The position numbers and the translations under genes were made by a program. The notes below the pieces were generated by a model. The model ran no database searches, had not been told where the DNA came from, and saw nothing but the letters and a program-made list of their open reading frames with translations. From Membranipora membranacea (Eukaryota; Bryozoa; Gymnolaemata; Cheilostomatida; Membraniporidae), in contig OU612069.1 in NCBI GenBank assembly GCA_914767715.1, positions 2,418,001 to 2,482,000 of the forward strand: 64,000 nt of DNA, given 5' to 3'. Shown piece after piece: positions 37,901 to 50,100 of this stretch; the stretch's first letter is position 1, and the number at the start of each line of letters is the position of its first letter.

Positions 37901-38500
37901 GGGGGGGGGGGGTTTCAATTAGAAAGAGCGATGCATTACTAAAGCAAGTTATCACTATCACATCGCTCAAACTGTATTCACTCATTTGGTCTTTCAATAA
38001 GACAAAATCGCTCCCAAATCGCTCACTCATAGTGTATAGAGTTCCATCATTGAATGAGAGATCTGAAAGTGAGAGCCCTAGCACTGAGTGAGCGATCAAT
38101 TTGTGATTTCGGCTGTTTGTAATTGAAAGACCCCCCTGGGTACCTCAAAAGGACAGTAGTTTTCTAATGGGTCCATAATTAGATTTTCGACACATACCTC
38201 AAGCACAGGCAACCCTGGAAAGTCCCAATTAGGAAAACAAATTCACTGCTTGTGAATACGGCCATGATTGTTTGTTTACAGCCAGACGTGTCAAGCTTTA
38301 TTTTGTTTCTTGCCTTAGAAATATTTTTGTCCCAAATTTACACTACCTGTGCATACGATCATATTATATATAAATATACTTGTAGCAAGTTTAAACCACT
38401 GTGGAACTCGCATAGTATCTGTGATAACATGATATGGGTGGGAACTAGCATATGTTTATCAACATTCTCTCATCATGGAGAAGTTGGCGATGGTCACCAC
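34981..38500. other. Intergenic, with two direct-repeat pairs and a foldback
   Basis: Pair 1: 35626-35680 and 36005-36060 (atatgagggcttt(g/a)tt(g/a)c...). Pair 2: about 36475-36770 and 37345-37690, sharing taatatgata(c/t)gcatattct, acacattgaagttacctc and tagtcttatcttgaagg, with deletions in one copy. A foldback lies at 37727-37845. The piece at 35870-36000 has an A-box-like tggtctgttag and may be a SINE relic. No supportable gene. Confidence 0.65.
37727..37845. mobile_element. Foldback/MITE-like element, copy 1
   Basis: Imperfect inverted arms: aagtttgatccaattgcctg and cattcctgttgctccc...attggtcac on the left against gtgaccagtgg...gggagcaact...aatgcaggcaaatggaccaa on the right, with a short loop. 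The same arms occur at 49335-49475. Parts also recur near 41822 and 43943 (aagtttgatccaattga and aagtttgatccatttgatt). Confidence 0.75.
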
Positions 38501-41435
38501 ATGCCACGTCTCTACTCATTCGACATCAATATGGAGAGAGAGAAGGGCAAGCCTAGCAGTACCCCATTCAGCTACAAACAATCTGCGGGAATCATTCTGA
38601 ACTCGAGCTTCCATCTGATATGGATTGTGGTGTTCTGTTATGGGGGAGTTTATATCTCTAACATGTCACAGCGACTTGATCATGTGATCAGAGTTAACGA
38701 GAAACTTCAGAGTGAAGTGGACTATCTGAAAAAGGTAAATGTTGATAATATAAAACTGCTTAAATCCCTTAAATCTCATGTTTGTTGTAACTATGAATCA
38801 ATCGTCTTTGTCACGCAGCTTCTTTTTCGTTTTATTTTTGAATAAAAGAAAAGAAGATGCATTTCAAGGCTAGGAACCGAAGGTAGCAAAGGTCCATCCT
38901 TGCTTCACACTGATCACGTGATATACTATTGCATGTATAACTCTCATCGATAGAGAGTACCATCACAAGGAATTTGGTGTGACGACCCGTGTTCAATTTT
39001 ATTAATTAGAGGTAGGTACATGTCAGGTACTGCTACTATATTGACTCTAACGATCGGACATACACATGTCAATAGTGTAATCTCGATGTCAGTGTGTCCT
39101 TGCTTAGCTTAACGTGCTGCTCTGATGACGAACAGGATCAGGTATCATCATATGTAGTTACTACATTATGAACAAATACAACCAAGAAAAGCTGAAATTT
39201 GGGTCATTGTGCTATCATCTTGCCGGCCAACTTTTCTGGCATGATGTGGCAATCTATACAGTACAGCCAAAAAATTTTAACGCCAGCTGCGGTTACACAA
39301 TAAAAGTGGGTAATAGTCTGATCTACGCAAATATTGTATCCATAGAATCGCTTCTTCAGATATGCGGACATCCATGAATAAACCCTTGTTTGATTTGAAA
39401 TGAAAAATCTCCTATGAATTCGCTTTATAATGATATTCAGTTTTATCAATCAAAATGATACTGTAACTGTAAGATTGTTCCATATCATACCTAGTCTGAG
39501 CCCCCCAGACTTTTGCCCCTCGCCCGACGGCCATGCATCATATGATTACTATATCATCCCCGTGAGTTTGCTTTATAGATATTTCCAGTTTTATCAATCA
39601 AAATGATAACGCAATGAAAACATATTGTTCCATACCACACAATGTGTCAGATGACTATTTAATTATGTTGCTGTAAGAGATTAATTAAGATGCTCATCAA
39701 TACACAGGAGTGGCTTCATGCTACTGGGGCCGGATATGAGGAGGTTGTACCAGAAAAGGCCTCAAAACAGTGATTGACTCATGGTTTCTAGCTGAAGACC
39801 TGTGTGTTGTGCAGTGGTATACGCACCACTGTATGTTGAATTTGACTACTGGTTTATGCTGTGATTGAGGATTGGGTGGGAGTTACATTCCCCTTTTTTT
39901 TACTGTAGATTCCTTGTGAGGCTGAGGAGGAGAAGGCAACTACAGACTCTGAGGAGCAACAGCGAAGGGAGATTATCTCTGCCTCTAAGTCAGACCTGAC
40001 TTCTCTACTGAGGGGTCCTCCTGGCCCTCCGGTATGTGACTGTAGTCCAATATGGACTCTTTGTATGGAGTTCAACTTCAGCCTCTGTAATGGCTGATTA
40101 GAAAAAGGTGGATTAAAATCAGATGTCTTATCACATGCCACATCCCGAAGCATAGGCGGCGAAGTATTGATTGCCTTGGTGGCGAGGCTGCAATATCTGC
40201 GCCAGGATGCTCTCTGTAATGGATGCACTCTCGGTTCTCTTATACAACAACTTATTGCACTTTTTAAGCATTGCAAATGGAGTATAGCTTCTTTGCCACT
40301 AGAAATCTTTTAAAGTCCTTCTAGAGACAGTATTGTGAATAATCTAAGTGTGTTATCTGCAGTTACTGGCCTGTGGTAATGAGTAATGTTGTCTTTTACT
40401 TCCATATCTTGTTCTTTGGGCACCACTCATCCAAATCCTTTTCTCTCTTTATAGGGGAAGGATGGTAGAGATGGTCGAGATGGGAAAGACTTTGCATCAC
40501 TAGATTTACTCCGCGGTGTCATCAATGAAACAGTGATGAAGGGTAATTATTTATATAAGGATCTCTCTACACTACACTATGATACTCGCCCTATCAGCAG
40601 GTATAGTTTACTGAGCAGTGAAACATCAATCTTATCCAGAATTTTTTAGGAGTTCAAATTTGTAACATCAAGGAGTAACTCCTTGGTAACATTATTGGGA
40701 AAATGCAGGAAAATATTTGTAATGGAGTCATTGGGTATCAATGGATTGTAATAATCCGACTCATGGGTCGATGTCTCATCAGTATCAAGTGGTAGAGAAA
40801 GTGGTGTAGATTCTTTTACTTAAATTCTGATTGTAGAATGGACACAGTTGTCTGCACAGCTGCCTGTTTATGGTGGTTCTGTCTTCACTCGCTGGGGAAG
40901 GACTTCCTGCCCTTCCAGCTCAACAATGATATACCGAGGTCAGATGACCGGTAAAGACTACTCTTCTGCTGGAGGAGGTAGCAATCATCAGTGCATTCCT
41001 GATGACCCTGAATATGATCCTAATGCTCCAACTGCTGGTCACTCATCCTTGAGGGCTACTCTTTACAGTTGGTCAGTTTTCAGTTATCACAGAGTTCCCT
41101 GTGCTGTTTGTGAGACAAAGGAACGAATCACACAGCTGATGATCCCAGCTAAGACTCGCTGCCCATCCTCTGAATGGACTTTAGAATATCAGGGTTATCT
41201 TGTGTCACAAGCTGAACATGGTGGAAGCGGTGGAAATTTTGTTAATGATTCGTACTTCGCTTTCGATTATGTTTGTGTCGATAGCAAACCAGAATCACTG
41301 ACATCTAAAACCTACCCTCATGAAGCCTCACTTATTTATCTGGTTAATGCAGCGTGTTCAGGCCGAGGTGCATTGCATGACTGCCCTCCCTATAAGTCAG
41401 GAACAGCACTCTCTTGTGTTTTCTGCAGTAAATGA
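38501..41435 (+). CDS. Type II membrane-anchored mini-collagen with short-chain collagen C4-like C-terminal domain
   Basis: Four exons in phase: 38501-38734, 39909-40031, 40455-40542, 40837-41435 (347 aa). Residues 1-30 are a cytoplasmic N-tail and about 31-52 a TM segment (FHLIWIVVFCYGGVYI). About 54-110 is a charged coiled-coil-like stalk (QRLDHVIRVNEKLQSEVDYL). Next come only six Gly-X-Y triplets, GPPGPP from exon 2 and GKDGRDGRDGKD from exon 3. The globular C-terminus of about 200 residues has YGGSVFTRWGRTSCP, GGGSNHQCIPDDPEY, VPCAVCE, PAKTRCPSSEW and a final CVFCSK, the hallmark pattern of sponge short-chain collagen C4-like proteins. Start chosen at the ATG with a strong context (caccacatgcc). 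The same frame is open back to 38252, which would add 83 residues including another hydrophobic stretch. Likely trimeric at the cell surface, linking cell and matrix. Confidence 0.88.
39690..39835 (+). repeat. Dispersed repeat (second copy at 59690-59845)
   Basis: Shares atacacagg..ggtttcatgc/ggcttcatgc, ggcctc(a/g)aa(a/c)ca, tttctagct and tgtgtgttgtg..ggta...accact...tatgttg with 59690-59845. Lies in intron 1 of the collagen gene. Confidence 0.65.
40105..40230 (-). mobile_element. SINE fragment (3' body only)
   Basis: attaaaatcagatgtcttatcacatgccac, ggcggcgaagtattgattgcc and gaggctgcaatatctgcgcc match the body of the SINE at 14408-14642. The tRNA head is missing. In intron 2 of the collagen gene. 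Confidence 0.7.
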
Positions 41436-41548
41436 GTGATTAATCTACGATAGAAGCAAGGAGTAAACGACTTTTACTCCTTGATAGAGGGGTGCTGTCA
41501 AACTCGGACATGATGTAGAATAATGGTACTTTTAAATGAAGGGCCTAA

Positions 41549-41554
41549 AATAAA
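41549..41554 (+). terminator. Polyadenylation signal AATAAA after the collagen gene
   Basis: AATAAA about 115 bases past the stop codon. Confidence 0.55.
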
Positions 41555-43719
41555 ACAAATAGAACATTGTAAGTTTGTGGCTTTCTTGTCTATCATATTG
41601 TCAGATATACCTTTCCACCAAAAATTGAAAATAAGTGAATTTAGTACACTATATCGAGCAGTCGTATCGAGGCAATATTTGCCAAGTAGCGACATCGAGT
41701 TCTGTAGTAGAAATTTTCTTATACGACTGATATGCAGTAACTAGATCAGCTCAGTTTATGTTGCAATTAGCAATAATTCAGCTGAATGTTGAATGTTGAT
41801 GATATTTTTGCAAAATCAGAAAGAAGTTTGATCCAATTGATCACAACAATCCCTGTATCTATTGCAATCAAAGTTATCTACGCTATCAATATAGAACCTA
41901 GCCTGTCTTGAAAAGGTTCTCATGACAGGCTTCATTAAACCATGATTAGGAACTGCAAATCAAAGACACAAGGTACTAACACATTTGCTACTACCAAGGA
42001 ATAACACTGATAACGCTGTTACTCCTTGCTACTACACAATGGTGAGACTATTCATACATTTTATTTACGGCAACTTGTAAATCAGTGGGACAGTTCGCTA
42101 CAACGCATGATAGAAGATCGTCATCCATCCATGTAAAGCCTACAATCCAAGTGGTTGACTTCGGCTGTCTATTATTCCCCACATCACCAAAACAAAGATT
42201 TACTCAATCGATCAAATTGAATTAAATTCTTTGATCAAACCAGCGAGTTTGGCAGTTTGCCAAACCTGGTCACAACCTGATCAAACACAATTGATATAGT
42301 AATTATCCTCTCATCAGCAGGTAGAAGACAACTCCCAATTCCCATATGCCCTCATCCTTGTCAGACATTGTTGTTCTGCTGGGAATAGAAATTCCTGTAT
42401 TGGAGTTGAGTCTCTTAGTCAGTGGCCCCAAATTTATTTATTTTCGCTATTCTTTATGTTTCTATGAGCTGTCCAGACAAAATAATATTTTTCTTTACTC
42501 CACTCCATAAAGAAAGATGAAGCATGCTGCCGCTTACAATGATGTAAATTTAATCTAGGCATTTCTATTCATTTGTATACCCTTGAGGAGTAAATGTTGT
42601 AAACTGATTTAAACACATCTATCATCACTGTTTTTAACTCTCTACCAAGATTTATTGGATCATCAAATACTCCATCAACTTTTAAACGACAAATTATCAT
42701 TTTCTCTCCAACAACTATTAGCTCAATTCACATACCTTTACAACTTTCCTTTTTTTTTTCCTTTTTTCTCTTGGCACATAACAAAAGGCATTTTTTTCTT
42801 GACGATGATCATGATGCCAATAAAAGTTAAAATTAAAAGAAAAAAATGCATGTGAGGGCACAGAGAGTCTCATCATTGCATCATATTGTGGCTTCAGTTT
42901 GTAGCACAGGACTGAACTAATTGTGGTTTTACAGTATCTCATCGATCTAATGGTTCAAGAAGAGGTCAGTTGGTTTAGTGAGAGGTCAGTTGGTTTAGTG
43001 AGAGGTTGATCCCCATCTGTTTCCAGTGACGATCAGCCTATAGCCAGCCTATCATTGAATTTCAAAGAACCTGTCCTGCTAATAGTCTCATTGGCTATAG
43101 ATTTCTCAAGATGTAAGCATATTATTCCAGGAAATAAAAGTTGAATTAACAAGTGATGTGCTCAATTTACAGCTGCAGAAATTTTAATTTTTTTGCCCTT
43201 GCTGATTAGAGTTTGAAGAATAAGATAAATCATTTATCGTGATAGACTTTTTTAGCTATTGTTTTGAGATAAAAGTTTTGTTTTGTTTTGTTTTGTTTTG
43301 ATCATAAAAGCAAAGAGTTCATAGAACATTGGATATCAGATATATCCAAACAGAGAAAATCAAAAGGTGAAAAAAAAACATACTGGTTTAGGAATGAAGC
43401 ATTTACTACACTTCATCTAAGAGATAGAGTAGCTATTGGATTTCACTCAACAATTAAAGCTGGTATACACCTATAATTGTTATGCAGGAAATTATTGCTG
43501 GATGACAAGATGAACTTGACATATATCCCAGAATGCAATTTTTTAAGTGATTCAGTACTTAACAAAAATAGTTATGCTGTTCATATTAGACTTGTTACAC
43601 AGGATTTTTAACTGAAAAAAAACAGAATTGTAGCAATTTAAAAAATGGAAAAGATAAAAACAAAAAGGGATAAATAAATTTCTGCAAAGAATTTCCTTCG
43701 TGACAATTGAGTTGGTCGC
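41555..43719. other. Intergenic, no gene recognised
   Basis: Contains loose relatives of the foldback arms near 41822 and 42215-42290, a doubled agaggtcagttggtttagtg (about 42963-43003) and a (GTTTT)n run near 43275-43300. ORFs are AT-rich and unsupported. Confidence 0.6.
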
Positions 43720-44755
43720 TTATTTTTTGCCTTTGCCTCCCTGATCAGCTGATCCCCCTCCAGTCTTAGGAGCCTCTGTGGGTGGAGTCTTATTGACAAA
43801 GTTAGCTGGGTTAGGGGTAGGTGGAGCGGGTGGACCTTTTGGTTTGACCTGAAAAATACGAAAATGAATATCAGCAGCTGAATTTGCCCAGTAAAGTCAA
43901 TCAATCTTGACTTAATGTGCTCACTCTGGCTTCTCTTTACCAGATCAAGTTTGATCCATTTGATTGCATTCTGAATTACTCCCCCTCCCCCACACCACAG
44001 ACAGTAATTACCTTTACTCGCAGCGTAACCAATAAGGGGAGCAACTACCAATAAAATCATATGCAGCAAACTTGATATATTTCTTCACCCAAATGAATTT
44101 CTATTTAGACTGTAATACATATTATTATGGTGGACATGCAAACAGAGAAATAAAAACCTCATCTCATTTTTACCGCTTTAATAGCAGGTCTAGTTTAATC
44201 AGCACATTAAACCCGATGTCGGAAAATTTATTCAAGGCCCCGAAGTAAAAATTAGATGTACTTCATACATCATACTTCGCGATACTTAGATAAGTATGGC
44301 TTGGCAAAGGTAGCATCAGACAAATACTTGGTATGTCTAATAAATGTTTTTTGCGATCCAGATTCATTCTAATGAGATGCAGATATGATGAGTTTAAATA
44401 AAATGCGTCTGGAGATAGCCCTCAAAACTCCTCACTCAGATTGTACACTTCAACCCTAAATATTTTTGGATCTTGTTCCGCACTAGGCTTTTGTTAAGAA
44501 TATTAATCCCTTTATAATACTATAGCCCTGTGGAGTAAAGTCCCCTCCTACAAGAAATAAATAAGAGTCAGAGCTGTGACTTACCCAGGCAGGTCTGGAG
44601 GGTCGGACGTTGTCTGGTTTCTGGGGTATTTCATCATAAGCCATTGGCTTGTATTCAGGGGGCGGTGTCTTCCTCTCCACTGGAGACGCGTTGAGCACAC
44701 TGAGGAGAGTTACAAGAAGGATAACTCCTAACATCACAGCAGTGTAGAGCTTCAT
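43720..44755 (-). CDS. Small secreted proline-rich protein (99 aa)
   Basis: Two exons joined in phase 0: 44755-44585 (57 codons) and 43848-43720 (42 codons plus TAA). The start MKLYTAVMLGVILLVTLLSV then LNASPV is a classic signal peptide, with cleavage likely after NAS. The mature part is low-complexity and proline-rich (RKTPPPEYKPMAYDEIPQKP, then VKPKGPPAPPTPNPANFV), with one N-glycosylation-like NKT and a Gly/Lys end (GGKGKK). The donor is gtaagt and the acceptor tttttcag. No family is recognised. The size and composition suggest a matrix, mucus or peptide-precursor component, but no function should be inferred. Confidence 0.7.
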
Positions 44756-47168
44756 GATATGGACGGATATCTGTATAGACGAGGTTAGAAAGATAAGCGG
44801 AGTGAGACAATATGGTCACAAGTGAAGTTGATGGATGAATTTATAACAATCACTGACAAACAAGTCGTTGTAGCCACTGGCACGTCTTGTAAAAGACAAA
44901 AACATGGGAAAATCAGGTTTCTGTGGTAAAATTATAAAAAATTTAATTAGTTTAGTGTGAGAATCAGGTGTGGTAAAAAGCTGTCCTGGTCCCAAGCACT
45001 TCTGTACTTCATGGTGCGGTATTGTTCTGATGGGCATTTATTGTCTGTTATGATGGTCGAGGGAAGGTCTCTTATAACCAAATACCACATGAGTTTGTGC
45101 ATGAAAAAAAGAAGATGGTATATGACGGACAAATACCTAGAAATACAAAATGTCATACATTCTAAACTGAAGTTTGTTATTACTATTGTGAGCAGACTTC
45201 TCATAGCCATATGTTACCTGAAGAAAAACACAGACCAAGCTGATCAGATGGTAAATACCACCACTTCCTTCAACAAAAACACCAACAAAACTATAAAAAA
45301 AAGATACTTAGCACATAAATGGATGAAACAAAGTAACTTACATTTTTTTGATGCGAGTGAAATTTGTCTCTTTTGATTTTTGTATACCTCCTCACCTTCT
45401 CATCTGCCCCAGAATGGTTGTTTGTCCGAGCATCCAGAAAATAATAACGTGTTTATCAAACCGATTCACTTAAGCATCGCAACATGGCTACTCAATTAGT
45501 TACCATTCTACCACTCAAAACTAGCATGGCAAGCTAGGCTAATTACACAGCGTGATGTCATCCAATTGACGTTAGCTCCTGGATGATTACAGGTTAGGGA
45601 GTCTTAATTAAACCATAAAGGTATAGTATTGCAGTTGAAATGATATGGTTTAGCTCGCTATGTGCGTCTATGTTGGAAGGCAAGCATAGGCATTTTGCGT
45701 GATGGAGGAAAGCTGCAGTTATGGTAACAACAGACAAAGAGGCATCTGGGAGAATCATGATTCAACTAACTGGGTTGTTTACCTTGCAGCTTTCCACCTC
45801 TTACTTCCAATGTATGTTCAGAAGAAGCTTTCCCCAGCAAAAAAATACTATCAACATGTCTTCACCATCAAAATATACAATAAACAATTCTGACTTTTTT
45901 TTTATTTTGAAAAGTTTTAAAGTTAAATAAGATATACATTTTGCCGTTAAATTACGCTGGGGCCTGTAGTTATTTTTGGTTAAATTTATACATTGGTGTG
46001 TTCTAACTAAACCTGAACACTTGAAGTCTAAAATTTTATTAAATCGTGTGTGTCATATATATCATGAATTTTGACAAAACTACGCTGCCCGATAAAGTGT
46101 AATGATGAACTAGATTGATAAATGTGATAATTTTTCAATATTTTGCTCCTTCAACTGAGGCATAGCAGGAGAAGTATTGTTTGAATTCATTTAATATAAT
46201 TATTAGATTCAGCCCTTTTATCAAAATTTTACAACTCCTTTTCACGCTGCATTAAATGGGACTCATTTTCAGTCAGTTTGAAATCGGATAAGTACTCCCT
46301 GTTAGCGAAGCAGAAAGCAAAATTACAAGGCAGGGAAAATAGCATGGAGCTAGTGTGGCCAGGTACGATGGGTAGACTGATAGGTATTTTCACCTAGCAT
46401 TGCAGGCTATAATTACTAGTTGGATGGCCATCAAGCTTGGACTTTATCAATTTAAAGATTAATACCATGAATAATCATAACAACGTCAACCAAAACGTAA
46501 CCATCGCTTCCAAACCAACAAACAATAATGATAATTTGGCATAACAAGTGAGCAAGTTTCTGGAAGATAATCGGTCATGGCTTTGTTGACCTGTTGAGTG
46601 TTATAGCAAAGATGTAGACTGAAAGAACTTAGAAAAGAAGAATCCATATTTTTTTTTAAGAAAAGTCTGACAAGGTTCATTTTCATACCCTGACTTATGG
46701 ATATTCATGAAAATTAAAAATTTATGAGTATCAAAAATCAGAATCCATGAGGGCAAGTGGCTGCTCTCTAGCAGAGAGAGCACATGCATTGACAGTGGAA
46801 TGTACAAGAGAAAAGGAGGTTACATGTATGAATCAGTAACCTTGATAGAAATCTAATTTAGATTCAACAACGATTGCCATAATAAAACAAAATAAGTAAG
46901 CAAGCGGAAAATTTACAGCCATAATACATGACAGAACTATCATTAGCAAATTGCTAAAGGGTTATTACCATTGGCAACAAACAAACAAAAATCTCAGAAC
47001 ATTGTTACATTAAATTGAATATTGACTACTGACATAAGGTGAAATTGACCAAAAGCTTAGCCTATAAAATTGAGCATCATATAAAAATAAGTTTACAAAA
47101 TAAGATATTTATATATGAGATAAGGTTGATTATCAGCTGCATGCGATAAAACCCTGCCAAGGTCAAGG
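44756..47168. other. Intergenic, no gene recognised
   Basis: The longest ORF (44957-45376 +) has no motif and overlaps ORFs in the other direction. It should include the 5' flank of the secreted-protein gene and the 3' flank of TMEM184. I did not find a clear AATAAA on the minus strand. Confidence 0.55.
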
Positions 47169-50100
47169 CTACGTGATGACCTCATCATCGCTATTAGAAC
47201 CGGCTACTTCTGGTTGCGGACCAGCTGGTACATAAAACTGTGCATTCTGATTAGTAGGAGTTGTCCTCTCTACATTACTACTACCGCTAGTAGTAGACCT
47301 GCTACTGCTAGTAGTCGATGAGTGAGTCCCTTTTTGAGAGGCATCAAACTCAGCATAGTTTCTAAGACTGTCCGTATCGTGAGCTGATTCTCGGGGTTTG
47401 TAATCGAATGAGACACCGAATGAGTCCTCGAGGTCTCGCGGGTCACGAGAATATCGGATGAGGGGTACGCGATCTGAACTGCTGCCGTAACGAGGTACCC
47501 TCATACCCAGAGATTTACCTGAAATGATTATAAAAAGGATAGTGACTTAGATCATCTCAAAACACAGCAGCATTGACTGTCTTGACAATCTTGTCAAGAC
47601 AGGCTACATTAAAAGTATAACATTGTAAAGAATTATATTATGTACAGCTTTCATGTCGATATAGGTATATATATAACAAAATAAAATGAGCCAATCATTC
47701 TCAATAAAATGTTAGTACTCGGAATTGAATTGAAAGTTAATTAGAATTTCAAGTTCAGATGTCCAGTTATTCATTAATCAATCTCATGATCCTTCCTTGA
47801 GATTGTTGAAGAAATCCACTAGAGCTGATATATTTCTTGAATACATACCAACAACTCTGACGTGGTCTCTGACATCATCTGTGACATCATCAAGGTCAAA
47901 CATTGACCTGAGAGACGAGAAGAATGAGCCGACGTTACGCTCATGATTAGGATCTATATATGGCTTATGAGGGAAAGAGAAGTAATGAGCTATCGCAGCG
48001 AAAAACATCTCTATACAGATCGCAAAATCCTACAAATAAAAGATGTCATTTAACAAAACATGAAAATTGAAAGTTCAAAGAAAAAAATCAAACGCAAAGA
48101 GCGCTGTACAGTTGCGTATTTCACCAAAACACGCTTAACAATTTTTGACCTTTTTGTGACCAGTTTATATGTGGCCAGAAAACATAGCAGCCAATCAAGT
48201 TCCATACTTAATTTCAATATCTTATTTCACAAATTTTATTTGCATAATATGGGACTATGAAGTGAAAGCTCTCCACACTAAGACGTGAGAAGCTACACTT
48301 GATGTCTTATTTTAACAACATACAACCTTAGCCATTTTATGTTTATAAAGTTTGTTTGTTTTGTTTTTCTCCTAGTCCATTTATCAATTACCGCGGAACC
48401 ATCATATATGGTTTTTCACTCATAACTTCTGGGCTAATCAGTCAATGACATTCTTACTTTCACATTATATCCATCAATGTCTCAAATTACATAATGTAAA
48501 GTTTTGGGGATGGATGCGCATAACTTCCTGAGATATAGCCAGATAAAAAAAGATCCTCTTGATTTTGTTAATTTGCTTGTTTTGATGGCTCTCTGCAGGT
48601 CACATGACTTGACTCAACGTAACATTATTTCAGTCTGATGAAAGTGTTGGCTGTTGTGATAATAGCTTTCATGGTAGCGATAAAGATAGCTTAGGAAATT
48701 AATCTTGAGCTATTCTACAAACTTCCTGAATTTCCATGTACACCATCCATCTGTGTACACATAGAATTTTATCATTCTCATGTATAGATAAACTGAAATA
48801 TATTTACCTGTATCCCAGCAGCGATTTTATCTGTATCGTATACAACCCAGTCTGCGTCCTGTTTTATTATTCCTAAAGCTACTAACATAGCTATAATTAC
48901 AGCCTGCCTGTAACACACAAAGCACAACGACCTTATAATTCAGAACTCCCGTTAAATCAGAAAAGGAAAATTGGTCCCGATCTCAATGCAATTGGTCCAG
49001 ATCTCAATGCATTTTAATATCAATTTTAATATTCAGACTCTGCTTAATTAGGACAAATTTTTGTGGTCCCCAGAGGTTTGAATTAAGGAAATTGCACTGT
49101 ATTATCAGATAAAATCTTATTATGTTACGATGGGCGCAAGCCCAATGTAGATCAAGTGTGTTACTACATTCGGAGTTGCTCCCCCAGCTACTGATAAGCC
49201 ACTAGGATGAAGGCTCATTTGTATGCAACTTTTTTGGAAAAAGGAGGCAACTCTGAATACAGGCATGCTGGATCAGACTTGATTGACGTTGAATGCATGT
49301 AATGTCAACTTTTTGTCATGAGGCATGCCTCACTAGAACTAGTTTGAACCAGTTTGCCTGCATACCATTTGCTCCCCTTCCACTGGTCACGCTGCAGGCC
49401 TTTTAGCCAGCACGTGACCAGTGGAGGGAAGCAACTCCAAATGCAGAAAAACGCACAAAACTCGGTCCAATGCCTTACCTACAGATAATTTTGATTTAAT
49501 TTGCCAGAACTGGAGTCGTCCCCTCTACTGGAGATTACAACAGATGATTAAAGAGGGACAATATCTAAATCTATTTGATGATCTCATCCAATCATTGGTG
49601 ACCAAATCTGGCAATGTACGCTATGTACGCTATGTGATCATACACAAAATTACAACCGCTTAAGCTGGTATTTTTTGTTCTGTAGTTCGGCGACTTCCAC
49701 ATGTAAATGATTATACAGGTTACACCCCCGATCACCGCTCTGAAAGTTTAAATGATTATCCTATTTCTAACATCTTACTTACCAGAAAGACAAGAAGATG
49801 ACAAATTTAATACAGAGGAACTTCTTGAAAGGTTTCATTGGCTGCAGTTTATCCTTCATATTATTGTAAAATAGCACCAGACAGTAAAGCGCCCACTACA
49901 ATATAAATAGTTCAGTGAGAAGACAAATCAAGCAAGATTTTTCAACTGACTTTAATGTTTTATTCCCACATCTGATTCATGGGTTCAACATCCCCTACTT
50001 TTAGTTACAACATATTGCTAAGTGTCGCTCCGAACTGTTATCAATTCTGTGAATGAGTCACTCGGAGGAACACGGTGATAGTGCTCATACTGATAGGTAA

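Noticed and set aside
38252-38500. Upstream in-frame extension of the mini-collagen
   Set aside because: Open by chance or 5'UTR; the ATG at 38501 has the better context and gives a clean type II topology. Kept as an alternative.
40848-41435. Start of the collagen C-domain as a separate 195-codon gene
   Set aside because: It is the last exon; the acceptor ttgtag at 40836 and phase 1 link it to the upstream collagen exons.
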